Source of the DNA: Chrysogorgia sp. JL179-B06
Taxonomy: Eukaryota; Cnidaria; Anthozoa; Scleralcyonacea; Chrysogorgiidae
DNA length: 64,000 nt
Reading direction: 5' to 3'
Assembly: GCA_035772405.1 (NCBI GenBank)
Contig: JAYKKM010000207.1
Coordinates: 913,501-977,500 of the forward strand
Shown here: positions 10,985 through 21,158 of the stretch, piece by piece
How positions within the stretch are numbered: position 1 is the stretch's first letter
How the letters are laid out: the number at the start of each line of letters is the position of its first letter
The notes under the pieces: generated by a model
Told to the model about the DNA's origin: nothing
Databases searched by the model: none
What the model saw: the letters and a program-made list of their open reading frames with translations, nothing else
Position numbers and translations under genes: made by a program

Positions 10985-11880
10985 AAGCCCTGCCCACTTG
11001 AAGGTTTTTTATACAGTTGAATATGAGATTTAACACATGTTTGGAAACAATGAGTTGTGGGCGTGTCATGAGATAACCTGTGGTAATGATTCCACAGTTT
11101 TGGTGCCGAAACCGAGAACGCTCTGTCTCCAATTAGCAGATTACGGTCTTAGTGATGATCTCAAAGCACGAGTAGGTTTATATTTATTTAGCAAATCAGT
11201 AATATAAACAGGCGCCTGGCCATGCAAAGCCTTGAAAGTGATTATTAGTATTTTAAATACAATCCTTGATCTCACCGGCAACCAGTGAAGATTACGAAGC
11301 ACAGGGGAGATATGCTCCGATTTTTTAACCCCTGTTACTAGTCTTGCAGCTGTATTTTGAATTCGCTGTAACTTGCTCAATTCAGCTTCTGGTAAGCCAT
11401 ATAGGATGCTATTACAGCTGTCAAGTTTTGATGTTATGAATGCATGCACCAACTTCTCAGTCCTTTTTACTCAAATATTTCCTGATCTTGCCGATATTTC
11501 TGATAGCAAAAGTGGCCGATTTACAGATGTTATTTACATGAGTATTTAATTTTTGATGTCTATCTACAGCAACACCGAGATCACGTGCAACCGGAGCCGG
11601 TTGGATTTTCACATCATTGACACATATTTCTGGCATTGGTTCACAATGCATAAAACGTGATGATAGATGGACAATCTCGGTTTTACTCGGATTGCATATA
11701 AGACCATTCACCAGATGGTGATGTCCTTAATACATAACTCAAGTTTAGCTAGAGCAGCAGGTCGATCACATGGAGATTTTATAGGCATATACAGCTGTGT
11801 GTCATCTGCGTACATTATGCAATCAAGGCCATGGGCTTTGATCACATCTTCCAATGGCGCAAAGAAGAGTGAAAATCATA
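10985..11880 (-). pseudogene. CR1/L2-like RT fragment, frame-broken
   Basis: Three frames carry consecutive parts of one reverse transcriptase. 11711-11880 holds the YADDTQLYMP active-site motif. 11457-11711 holds the KTEIVHLSSRF and ARDLGVAVD region. 11141-11452 holds the thumb/C-terminal region, with DSCNSILYGLP, LQRIQNTAARLVTG and LHWLPVRSRIVFKI. At 11090-11132 lies the end of the GDRAFS-type C-terminal signature. The order and motifs fit the CR1/L2/Rex group. Frame shifts and stops make it inactive, and it is truncated upstream of 11880. Confidence 0.75.
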
Positions 11881-11949
11881 TATATATATAGTCCTTTAGT
11901 CCGCCGCCGATAACATAGCGTTTACGTTGCTAAGCAACGTAGACGCAAA

Positions 11950-12195
11950 AAGGAAGGACACGTCTTTTCTACCTAAAAGTGCTTAAGAAATACAGTGCAC
12001 CAGCAAAAGACCTTCTGACGTTTTATTGCTCAATAATTCGATCAGTGTTGGAATATGGTGACATATTGTGGCACGGTGGCCTAACATCATCAGAAAGGCA
12101 AGACATTGAAAGAATTCAGAAACGAGCACTTAGGATTATAGCTCCAGATTTAAAATACGAAGAAGCTTTAGCAACATATAAATTACTTCTGTATA
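11950..12195 (+). pseudogene. Non-LTR RT C-terminal fragment
   Basis: The frame at 11979-12209 contains YCSIIRSVLEYGDILWHGG and IERIQKRALRII, the thumb-region block of CR1/jockey-type RTs. It is a short 3' fragment on the plus strand, from a different subfamily than the minus-strand fragment immediately to its left. The two remnants abut near 11.9 kb. Confidence 0.65.
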
Positions 12196-12233
12196 TATGG
12201 TGGTGGTAATACTCGTGACTAGGCTCTCGGCAA

Positions 12234-12400
12234 CGGCTTCCGTAGCTCAGTGGTCAGAGCACTGCACTAGCATCGCAGGGTCGCGGGTTCAATTCCAGCC
12301 GGAAGGCCTTGAAGTTGCATTTTTCGCAACTGGTCCCGGTTTGGTCTTAAAATGTATGTATTCCAACACTCAACATTTTCCTTCACCATAAATCCTATAT
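12234..12400 (+). repeat. tRNA-headed SINE
   Basis: The head is tRNA-like: a paired acceptor-like CTTCCG/CGGAAG, a box A-like TAGCTCAGTGGTCAGAGC and a box B-like GGTTCAATTCC. The anticodon-position loop reads AGC, but the stems contain mismatches, so this is not a working tRNA. The body after the head (AAGGCCTTG, then GCATTTTTCGCAACTG) recurs at about 39666-39700, showing an interspersed family. It lies inside an older non-LTR remnant. Confidence 0.7.
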
Positions 12401-12775
12401 CATTCTAATACCGTCATTGAATACGATGAAATAGTCGGACATATTCCTTTGAGAATGGCAAATTTTGAAACGAAGTACAAACAAAGGCAAAGTCGTTATT
12501 ATTGGAAAGTGAGTAAATCGTGGCGCTGGATATGGTCTAGAGATCCCATGTACATATATTTATTGTGGGGACAGTAAAACATCTATACCCTGGCTACATT
12601 CAAAAATAGGTCCGCAATGCGAACATGTGGGTACCGGGAGCAATGAGCATGGGTGTGACCAAAAGGAGGCCCATTTTTATCTAAACTGAGGAAAGAAAAA
12701 TCCGTGATACTAACTGAAATATTAGTATTATTGTCATGGAGGCTATTTATCATTATATTCATGTGGTGCCTTTAA
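12401..12775. other. No gene seen
   Basis: The interval has no supported coding region or recognisable repeat. A plus-strand open stretch at about 12420-12570 shows no family motif. Confidence 0.3.
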
Positions 12776-13513
12776 AGTGTCTATGAAATGAAAATTCGCC
12801 CCAGTTTTTTATTGTACTTGAAAGAACACTTATAATAATGAAAAATGGCTTTTAGATGCTTTTCATGTTATTCCGTTCTTGAATTATTACGCTTTATATA
12901 ATTTGAGCTGTGACGTCACAAGATGGACACAGCATTACACCAAAACAGGCATATCTTCAGACTGGTTTGACTAAAGAGATTCAAACCTAGCTGACTAACT
13001 AACTAAATCAAGAAAACTAAAACATTGTCATGGTTCTAATGTGGTTACTATGGTAACAGAGTTTCCAGATTACTCTCTTCCTTTATATGAATTATTTGTT
13101 TTCGACCACGTTTACAGCAACTTATTCAGTTTTAGTCAATGATTTCAATGATTTCCAATGTAACAATACTGTTTAAAACAATAAAAACGAAAAGTACAAC
13201 ATTTTGTTTCTTTACACAGTGGCCTGGGAATGAATATGTTACCATGGGAACCTAATAACAACAATCTCAATGCTGAGTCTTGTTGACTCAGTAAGTCTGT
13301 ATGGTTTGAGCCAGTTTAGTCAAACCAATCCAAAGATAAGCCTGTTTTTGAGTTTTGATGTAATGCTGTGTCCATCTTGTGACGTCATATCTCAAGTTAC
13401 ATGAAATGTAACTCAAGAACGACATAAGATACAAAAGTCACTGTCATGTAAAAGCTATTTTTCATTATTTTTCGTGTTCTTTCAAATACAATGATAAAGT
13501 ATTTTCTGACACT
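12776..13513. mobile_element. Fold-back MITE with arms of about 200 bp
   Basis: Arms at 12776-12990 and about 13290-13513 are imperfect reverse complements. The best conserved part is TGACGTCACAAGATGGACAC and the following CAGCATTAC; the outermost pair is AGTGTC/GACACT. The centre has no coding potential. No clear target duplication is seen, so the superfamily is unassigned. Confidence 0.75.
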
Positions 13514-14414
13514 GCGAACACTGAAACACTGTTACAATCAATTGTTAACAAGCATTATTATATACCAAGTGTCAACGTTCCCTTTTTCTAGTGTTATTAG
13601 TCGAGAGTATATCACATGAAAATGACGAAATTTAGCTGTTTCCCCTGCAATAGCTCTGAGAAGGCAATAATATGTTGTCGACCGTCAATAATGAAAAAAT
13701 CATGTGAAATACCAAGTGAAAATGTAATCTTTGGAATGAACTCTCCTTACGCCTTAATTGTATTTGATTTAATGTTTGAAGAATAAAATATTTCATGTCT
13801 TTGTTTTGTTTTTTCTTTGACACTTGGTATGATAATAAAGCACTTATTACTGGGACATTGGGAAAGCAGTATGTTTTGACACACTGCTTTCATCGACGGT
13901 CTTTCATACTGGGACCACATTTTGATAAAAAGATAGGTGGTGGGACCTGCACCGGTGTTAAAATGGTAATAAGTAGGATGTTTTGACAATCGACTGGAGT
14001 AAATTCAGATACGGCATGGGGCTCTGAGTTGGATGACGTGTTTTATAATTAAAAACGGGTGACGTAAATTTGACACTTAAAACGGGTGTTCCCATTTGGA
14101 TACGAAATACATGTGTGTGGTGTGTACCAACAGTAGGAGTAGATAGAGATTGTGAATAGTGTGAGAATTTGTGTAATATATGGGTGGGTAATGAGACCTA
14201 CATCGGTGTTGAATTTTGTAAATAGTGGGCAAACAGTACATTTGAGCATATTAACGAATATCAAAATAATTATATTATGCGGATAACATTGATGATTGAC
14301 ATGAACAATGTGTGGGTGAAAATGGAGTCGAAGGGCGGTGGTGTGTTTGCGAATGGAGAAACTGGGATGTTTGAATAGAAACGCGTGTAGTTGTGGTTGT
14401 TCGTATATTGGCAA
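13514..14414. other. No gene seen; 3' flank of the Penelope-like element
   Basis: Open frames here (13632-13823, 13747-13989, 14049-14426) overlap on both strands and lack any domain. The segment from about 14040 is GT-rich on the plus strand, like the adjoining Penelope-like element, and may be its terminal non-coding part. Confidence 0.3.
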
Positions 14415-14454
14415 CCCTCGACGCATTTCGACCTAACAGTCTTCTTCAGGAGGG
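14415..14454 (-). ncRNA. Candidate hammerhead ribozyme of a Penelope-like element
   Basis: On the minus strand the order is CCCTC (14454-14450), the core CTGAAGA (14449-14443), a stem II hairpin with GAC/GTC plus a wobble pair and a GTTA loop, the core GAAA (14429-14426), then TGCG and the cleavage triplet GTC (14422-14420), then GAGGG (14419-14415), which pairs with CCCTC. This matches a minimal type I hammerhead with a very short stem III. Penelope-like elements are known to carry such motifs in their terminal repeats. It lies 1.5 kb downstream of the RT frame on the same strand. Confidence 0.6.
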
Positions 14455-15917
14455 ATTTTTGAAGGGTTTGGGTGTGAGTGCAAATTGTTGTAAGCATTGG
14501 TTGTGACGATTGATAGTGATTGTGAGCGATTTGGAAAATAATGGTGATGTGGATATACATTCTATAATGGTGGATACAGACGATAATAGTGAAGCCAAGA
14601 CGGAATATATTTGTGCTTACCGAATGTCGTGTTATTACGTGATAAACCAACTCTCTTGGCCATTTTGACTGCTTTCTAAAACTTTTTTCAAAAACTTGTT
14701 GCACTCTGCAGTGAACTCAGTGAGCGAATAGGCTGACCCTGGTTGTGAGTCTTAGTTTTATATTGTGAGTGTGTCACGTGATGAGATCATGAGTGTTATG
14801 AGATCATGATGTGTTTTGTGTGACGTGTGAGAAGGTGTTGGTTTCTTATTTATCTCAGATAAATTGCAAGATTGGTCAACATGTGTTATTAATAATTGTT
14901 TGAAAGCGGGTGAGCGCAGTGTGAACATAGTGTGAGTAAGTAAGTACGATATGTGTATGGTACTGATTATATTTAGTCTAAACGACAATTGAAATGAATG
15001 AGCGTAGAATGAGTGTAGCATATCTTATCAAATGTTGTGTTGTAACTTGACATACCAACCCGTTGAGCCATTATCTGCTTCCGGTATCTGTTTCTCTTCC
15101 GATTGTCTTATGAACGGTGTGATGATATTAGGTGAATGTATTTTGTCCTATGGTTATGTTCGACGTGGTGAACACATGAGTATGAGTGTATATTGTATAA
15201 TGATTGTGTGTAGGAATAGAGTGAGGTGTTTATTTGGTTGAATACTGAAATGGTTGGTTAATTGTGTGTGTGATGAACAGTGATATGTATGTGTTGTGTA
15301 TTGTGATTAATATAAGAGAGGCTCTGGTGTGATAACGACAATAGTATACCTTCTGTTTCAAATTTTACAGTAGAATATAAATATACATGTGTGTATTATA
15401 TATAAAAACACACATGTGACTGGCTTGCGTGATTCCGTAACGTACAGTGTTATATTACATAAGATAAACATTATTCAAAGTTGATCAATGTGATAAAATA
15501 GTTGAGAGTAGCCATTCGTGGGATGTCATTAGATTATTATCATATTGGTGTTCATAATTGTTCTCATATGGTGTAGTAGAACAATGATATATGTAAATGT
15601 TGCAGGTTTAGTAAATATAAACGTGTTCATATATAAGGACATGTTTTTCTTTTTATTGATATTGTTGCATTTTTCTTTCTTCTACCGCTATAGCTTTTCC
15701 TTCTTGATATGCGAAATCTTCATCATCTCACTTGTTCTTCTTTCTCTCATCTTGCTTTCCTCTCTCTCTCTCTCTTTATTTACAGTCTTCCAGCGTTCTT
15801 TTATCTTCGGTGATGTTGGAATAATTCTTTATTTCTGTGGGTCGTGACTTGTGGCTTTACTTTTCACCACCATGTTTATATTGTGTTTTGTTGTGTGTGT
15901 ATAAGTTATTAAGCATG
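14455..15917. other. Non-coding 3' region of the Penelope-like element
   Basis: Between the end of the RT region and the hammerhead-like motif there are only short frames (for example 14270-14704 and 14758-15021) with no recognisable domain. No GIY-YIG endonuclease motif was found on the minus strand. A TCTC-rich microsatellite occurs at about 15757-15775. Confidence 0.4.
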
Positions 15918-16200
15918 TCAACGTAAGAGTTTAGAGTGTATTAGTTTGTCTTTAAGGTTCTTGTTGCGTTCGTATGCGATTAGTGGTGTGTTAGGCCAGA
16001 GAATTTTTAAAGTGGGATCGCTTTCTATTAGGTGCCAGTGTTTGCGTAGGATAGATCCTATATGTGTGGTGTTAGTGTTGAACGATACAGAGAAAGTTAG
16101 GTTGTTAGTTTTCTTTGGATTTTGGTTATGGTTATTATTGTTGATGTGCAGTAGATCGTGTTGTGTGTGTTGTATTGCTTTCTGAAAATGCGTTATTAAT
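15918..16200 (-). pseudogene. Penelope-like RT, C-terminal extension in a shifted frame
   Basis: The frame at 15918-16274 contains LRKHWHLIESDPTLK and AYERNKNLKDKLIHSK, the block that follows the RT palm in Penelope-like proteins. Homology passes from the upstream RT frame to this one near 16190, at a run of four T on the coding strand. A single-base indel is the simplest explanation. The frame ends at 15918 with no downstream GIY-YIG domain. Confidence 0.65.
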
Positions 16201-17837
16201 AATGTCCCGAGAATATCCCCTAGTAATAAGTATGATACGTAGGTCGTTAAGGCGATGGTGTAGTGTTTCATCATTAGTAATTAGGCGTCTGTAACGTAAT
16301 GCTTGACTGTATATGATGCTGTTTTTGCATGAGTTAGGGTGGAATGAGTTGTGATGTAATAAAAGTGTTTTATCAGTGGGTTTAATGTAGAGGTCTGATT
16401 CAAGTTGGTTATAATTATTAATGGATATCTTAGTGTCGAGAAAGTGGACGGATTCAGATGAGTGTTCGAATTCAAATTTGATGGTGTTATGGAAGTTGTT
16501 AATGTATAGGAGGAACTCCATTAGAGTTTCATTTCCATGGGTCCAAATCGCAAAAATGTCATCAACAAATCTGATCCACTCAAGTGGAATCAGTCCATTG
16601 GGGGCACCTTGCAGCATTTGTTTTTCTAATTCACCCATGAAAAGATTGGCATATGATGGTGCCATTGGAGATCCCATAGCAGTGCCATGTGTTTGAAGAT
16701 AAAATTTACCATTAAATTCAAAATAATTGTTAGAGAGTATAAGTGTTAGTATTTCTTGCATTAGATTAATGTCTTCATTAGTGTTATTATCATGGTTAAG
16801 TTGATTAATGCAAGCTCTAATCCCTTCCTCATTAGGAATATTAGTGTAAAGGCTTTTAACGTCGATAGTGACAAGTATAATGTTATTGGGTAGGTTATTG
16901 TTAAGTTGAAAGATGCGATTAAGAAATGCTGTGGAGTCCTTGACGTATGATGGAATGTTGTTAACTAGAGGCTTGAGAAAGTGGTCTGCAAATTTCGATA
17001 ACCTGACAGTAGGGCCATCGCACCCTGAAATAATTGGCCTGCCTGGAATGTCAGGTTTATGAATTTTAGGTAGCAGATATAGTGTGGGTGTGCGTGTGGG
17101 AATGGGAGGTAATAGGAATTGGTATGTGGTGTAATCGATTAGCTGTGCTTTCAATGCGTTAGAAATGAATATTTGGATATTAGTAATGACAGAGGGAAAA
17201 GGATTATCAATAACGTGTTTGTAATGAGCGGTGTTATCGAGTTGGTTAGAGGCTTCGCGTAGATAGTCCTCTTTTGGCCAGATGACAATAGCCCCACCTT
17301 TGTCTGCGGGTTTAACGATCAAATCTTCGTTATTTTGCAGACTTTTAAGTGAGGCCATTTCCTCCCTCGAATAGTTTTTGTGTGTTGAGGTGTATTTGGT
17401 GTTATGTGACGTTAGTTCTAGATATACCCGTGAAATGTTTTCAAGGAGGTTAGTGTTATCTGGTAAGGGAGGCGTGAATTGACTTTTGGCTTTAAATGGG
17501 TGATTGGGTGTGTTGTTGGTGGAGTTTTTAAATGAGTATCGAAGGTACATTTTACGTCGAAACGAGAGAAAGGAATTATAAATTATATACGGGTTAGTTG
17601 GTTGAGGTGTGGTGATGTATTTGAGTCCTTTGGATAATATTTTGGTAGTAGATTTAGCTAGTGGTATGTTAGAGAGATTAACAATACTGTTATTAGCGTG
17701 TTTATTACGAATGTCAGTGTAAATTCTTTTCTTGTTTTTGTGCCGAAAATTGTTATTGTTTCTTTTGGTGATTAGGTGTTTGCGAAGTTGTTGTTTGGTG
17801 AGTGTAGTTATTTGGGTTTGTGTTGTGATCGGCGTGC
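16135..17837 (-). CDS. Penelope-like element reverse transcriptase
   Basis: Reverse transcriptase of a Penelope-like element. The first ATG is at 17550, but homology starts well upstream of it, with NLSNIPLAKS and LSKGLKYI, so the frame is taken back to 17837. Motifs in order: KPADKGGAIVIW, LPKIHKPDIPGRPIISG, VTIDVKSLYTNIP (first catalytic aspartate), HGTAMGSPMAPSYANLFMG, and RFVDDIFAIW with the catalytic DD pair. The stretch from 17550 to 17837 has no ATG in frame, which points to translation by entry from ORF1. ORF1 overlaps it by about 30 nt at a slippery heptamer. Confidence 0.85.
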
Positions 17838-18806
17838 GAAAAAACTTGGAAGATGTGTGTTATTAAGAAGGCCTTGATGGGTGGTCTGTCCTGTGTTGTT
17901 TGATGTGAAATTAGTAAAGCGTGGTGAAGGTTGTATAGGTGAATTGTATCTCTGTGTCATGGATGCGTATGTGGTTGGTGGTGCTGGAAGAAGACTTCTA
18001 GTAAGTGGTGTGATGGATGGATGTGCTGGAATGCGTAATGGCGGTGTCTGTGTAGGAATACGCAATGGAGGTGTGTTTATGGGATTGCGTGGTGTCGGTG
18101 AGAGCATTGTGAGTGTGTGGTTTATAGGATTGCGGATTGTAGAGGTGGGGAGGTTTACATTAGTGGAGGTTAATGGCCGGGTCATTGGTGTTGTGATGTT
18201 AGTGTTTGTGGCTGTGGTGGTTATAGTGGCAACTGTGTTGTTATTATTATTATGTGTGGTGACATTAATTGTTTTGCGACGTTTATTAGGTTTGATTAGT
18301 TTTATTAGTTTGCGTTTGTTGTATCGGTCACCTAAGTGTTCGGAGGCTCTGATGATGTTAGTTGCGAGTGTTTCATTAGTGCGTGTGTGTATGTCTTGTT
18401 TATTTAATTCTATCTTGTTTAAAGTGTTACTGAGATCGCGTGTGTGATGTTCGATTAGGATGTCTCGGAGAGCATGGGATGTGTTTGTTAGCACCTTCTC
18501 CCATTCCTCATGAAGGTCACTTGATAACCTTACCTGACATTTGGTTGTTGGTTGTAGGCCTTGTGGTGCAGTGTTATCGATTGTATGTTGGTTAAGTTTA
18601 TTAATAGTGAAGTTAGTTTTATTAAGATTACGGTATTGTGTGTTAAGTGTGTGAAAAGTGTTGAGCAATTCTGTAGGGATTGTTGGGATTATGCGTTTGA
18701 TGTCTGCCTGGTTAATGGGGTTGTATTCTGCGGTTGAGTTAGTAGGAGCGATTGTGCGTGCGGGAGGTGTGGGCTGTGTGACATTTTGTAGTCCAAATGA
18801 ATCCAA
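17808..18806 (-). CDS. Penelope-like element ORF1 protein
   Basis: A 332-residue frame immediately upstream of the RT and overlapping its frame. Residues ~100-175 form a charged, helix-prone region containing KRKLIKLIKPNKRRK, a likely nucleic-acid-binding or nuclear-targeting patch. The C-terminal 140 residues are low-complexity, rich in Thr, Pro and Asn. The position, one frame ahead of the RT, fits the upstream ORF found in many Penelope-like elements. Its function is not established from sequence. The stop codon is at 17808-17810. Confidence 0.65.
   Translation of the reverse strand: MDSFGLQNVTQPTPPARTIAPTNSTAEYNPINQADIKRIIPTIPTELLNTFHTLNTQYRNLNKTNFTINKLNQHTIDNTAPQGLQPTTKCQVRLSSDLHEEWEKVLTNTSHALRDILIEHHTRDLSNTLNKIELNKQDIHTRTNETLATNIIRASEHLGDRYNKRKLIKLIKPNKRRKTINVTTHNNNNNTVATITTTATNTNITTPMTRPLTSTNVNLPTSTIRNPINHTLTMLSPTPRNPINTPPLRIPTQTPPLRIPAHPSITPLTRSLLPAPPTTYASMTQRYNSPIQPSPRFTNFTSNNTGQTTHQGLLNNTHLPSFFARRSQHKPK
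17838..17844 (-). promoter_or_regulatory. Candidate -1 ribosomal frameshift slippery site
   Basis: On the minus strand the heptamer T TTT TTC lies in the correct phase of ORF1 (codons TTT and TTC). A -1 shift here enters exactly the frame that runs into the RT without a stop. The RT frame has no ATG for about 290 nt after this point. Downstream bases are A/C-rich and I see no strong stem-loop, which weakens the case. Confidence 0.5.
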
Positions 18807-18889
18807 AGAGCTTGTATTAGTGTTGTTATTGCTGTTATCATCTGGAGTATTAGTCGGAGTGTTGTTTTTATAAAATTAGATGTACACAA

Positions 18890-20049
18890 AATAAAAGAAA
18901 TAAAAGTTTAAAACTCAGGTATTCAGATCCTGGGGGTACAGTGTCACGTCTGATTTTGGTATATGGTGGTTGATGGTCGTTGGCCTCTTGGTTGAATTCC
19001 CTGCTGCTCAAATGATGTCATGTAGACTGTTCAGTGTGGTGAGGTACATGTAAGATTGTCTATGTTCAGTATGTATGTAAATGCAATTTCTCCAGCTAGG
19101 TATTCATTATAAGTTCATTTATTGATACCATGACAGGAACATCAGTTAACAACAAAACATCTTTATTTACAGAACCTTTAATTACTTTAATGCAACCATA
19201 CAAACAATTCCCATGTAACAAAATATTGTTCAAGCCATTCATGCAATTACCGCATAAATATGTTTACCTTATGCAAAAATTATAGCGGTCAATGATTTGC
19301 TATACACTGTATACCAGCATTGTCGCCAAATTTAGACTGACTTCTTCACCTGAAACTGTCAGATGGATATACTGTATAACATTTGAATTTGACGAAGAAA
19401 TATAAAACAAAAACAGTCACATAAACAACATAGTAGCTACTCAGAGGAGCGAAGCTATTAAGCACATAATTTTATGATCAAAGAAATAAAACACGTAATA
19501 TTAACGGGTGTGATATTCTATTTAGCCATAATTTACGCACATCTTGCGGTTTTTATAATGATATAGCAAGAAATTGGAGGTAACCAGTTATCTGTTGATA
19601 AAAATTGTATTTTATAACGAAAAAAACATAAACATATTTCACTGATGCTAAAATAACGTAATATCATCAATTTATAACATTTTATAACAAGGTGTGGAGA
19701 ATATATTGAAAATGTTTAGGTAAAGACGAAAACTGTTTAGTTGATTTTGTTGACAGTTTTGTCAGTAAAAATGAGCAACAATTATATATTCACATTGGCA
19801 ATAAATTCCTTGTAATATCAAAAACGATTATATTAATTGAACTTGTTTCAAATGAGGTAACAGTGTTGCTATGAATAAATAATGTGAAATGAAACAGGGC
19901 CTTGAAATATATATGCCCTGGATGATGCCTACAATCAAACCAGTGAAGGTTTTCAAAATATGGAAGACCATACTGTACATGTACTTGGAGAAATAATGGT
20001 AATGCAGTTAGTTAATAAGAAAAAAACAGTTTTTCTGTAAAAAAGATGC
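18890..20049. other. No gene seen
   Basis: AT-rich sequence with no supported coding region. A diverged partial copy of the tandem repeat that follows begins near 19957. Confidence 0.35.
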
Positions 20050-20370
20050 AAAATGAAAAATATTTCATGAATTGTGGTTTTATAACCACAGGTAATAGTC
20101 CTCGAAATATCGAAGACCAAGCTTGGACAAATATATTGAAATGCAGTAAATATTTTGAGGGGAAATTCTTCTGTTTAAGAAAGAATTGCAAAATATGTCA
20201 TGAATTGTGGTTTTATGACCACAGGTAATGGTCCTCGAAATATCGAAGACCAAGTCTGGACAAATATATTGAAATGCAGTAAATATTTTGAGGGGGAAAT
20301 TCTTCTGTTTAAGAAAAAATTGCAAAATATGTCACGAATTGTGGTTTTATGACCACAGGTTTTATGACCA
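20050..20370. repeat. Tandem repeat, about 134-bp period
   Basis: Two full units and a partial third, recognised by GAATTGTGGTTTTATGACCA at 20068, 20201 and 20335. Spacings are 133 and 134 bp. Units are more than 95% alike by eye. Apparent minus-strand frames here (20080-20325, 20175-20429) are repeat translations. Confidence 0.85.
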
Positions 20371-20615
20371 GTGTATTTTTTGTGATTTTTACATTCCCTA
20401 CTAGCTGTAATTTTGGAAATAATTAGCATTTTAGGTATTATTGACCATTGCTTTGTCTGTCATAGTTACTAGTTCTATTTATGCGCAACTACTTAAACTT
20501 GTTTAATTTGTAAAGAGGGTAAGTATGATTTTTATTTTAAAAGCTGTTTCGATATACTTTGTCTTGGCCGTTTTTGATTGGTTGCTAAGATAAATATTGT
20601 TTACTATTTTTCCAG

Positions 20616-20900
20616 TTGTACAATGCAAGAGTGAAAGCAGCTGATGCAGGCGACAAAGAAAAGTTAAGAATGCTTTCTTACGAGTATGTGAGCGACGAGG
20701 AGAATGGGACTGGTGATAACCAAAGGAAGTGGGTCGTGAAAGCTCCGGCCTGGAGGTCAGATGAGGCAAGTGAACTCATGACACGAACACAACGAAAGCT
20801 TGACAATGGCAGAGAGGTGGGTGTTAGAGCAAGAGTGCCTCCGTCAAAGGGCTTCCGTCTGAAAGGCGGAAACCTCGGTCGACAGTATGATGGGCTATAA
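20616..20900 (+). CDS. C14orf93-like domain exon (hypothetical)
   Basis: An open frame begins directly after a good 3' splice site (a pyrimidine-rich tract ending TTTCCAG at 20609-20615). It encodes MLSYEYVSDEENG, WVVKAPAWRSDEASELM and VPPSKGFRLKGGN, ending at 20900. The acidic DEE motif followed by a W-R-S motif resembles the C14orf93-like proteins found in many invertebrates; I hold this match loosely. A second frame from about 20898 to 21158 is also long and charged (REEENERSRGESND) and ends in a stop, so the exon may continue after a single-base shift. No upstream exon was identified. Confidence 0.4.
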   Translation: MYNARVKAADAGDKEKLRMLSYEYVSDEENGTGDNQRKWVVKAPAWRSDEASELMTRTQRKLDNGREVGVRARVPPSKGFRLKGGNLGRQYDGL

Positions 20901-21158
20901 AAACCGTACAAGTAGAATTTAACACACCTCCTTCAAAGACACATGATTACAGAGAAGAAGAAAATGAAAGATCTCGGGGAGAAAGTAACGATAATTCTGA
21001 ATTGCTAGCGTCAAATGTTAAGGACATGGATAAGCGTACCAGAGATGAACAGTTAGAGCGCGAAAGAAGTTGTTCCCCTACGTTCTCTAAGTCCACCCAA
21101 AAGCGGAAACAATCCAGGAAAAAAGGATATGTCATGCAGAAAACAAGAGATTCATAAG

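Noticed and set aside
12240..12310. Functional tRNA-Ala gene
   Set aside because: Stem mismatches and a shared downstream body show it is a SINE head.
14049..14704. Minus-strand frames downstream of the Penelope-like RT as a GIY-YIG domain
   Set aside because: No GIY or YIG motif or catalytic residues were found; the frames are His/Thr-rich without a domain.
17881..18447. 188-residue hydrophobic plus-strand frame
   Set aside because: It is antisense to Penelope-like ORF1; hydrophobicity comes from its Thr/Asn-rich codons read backwards.
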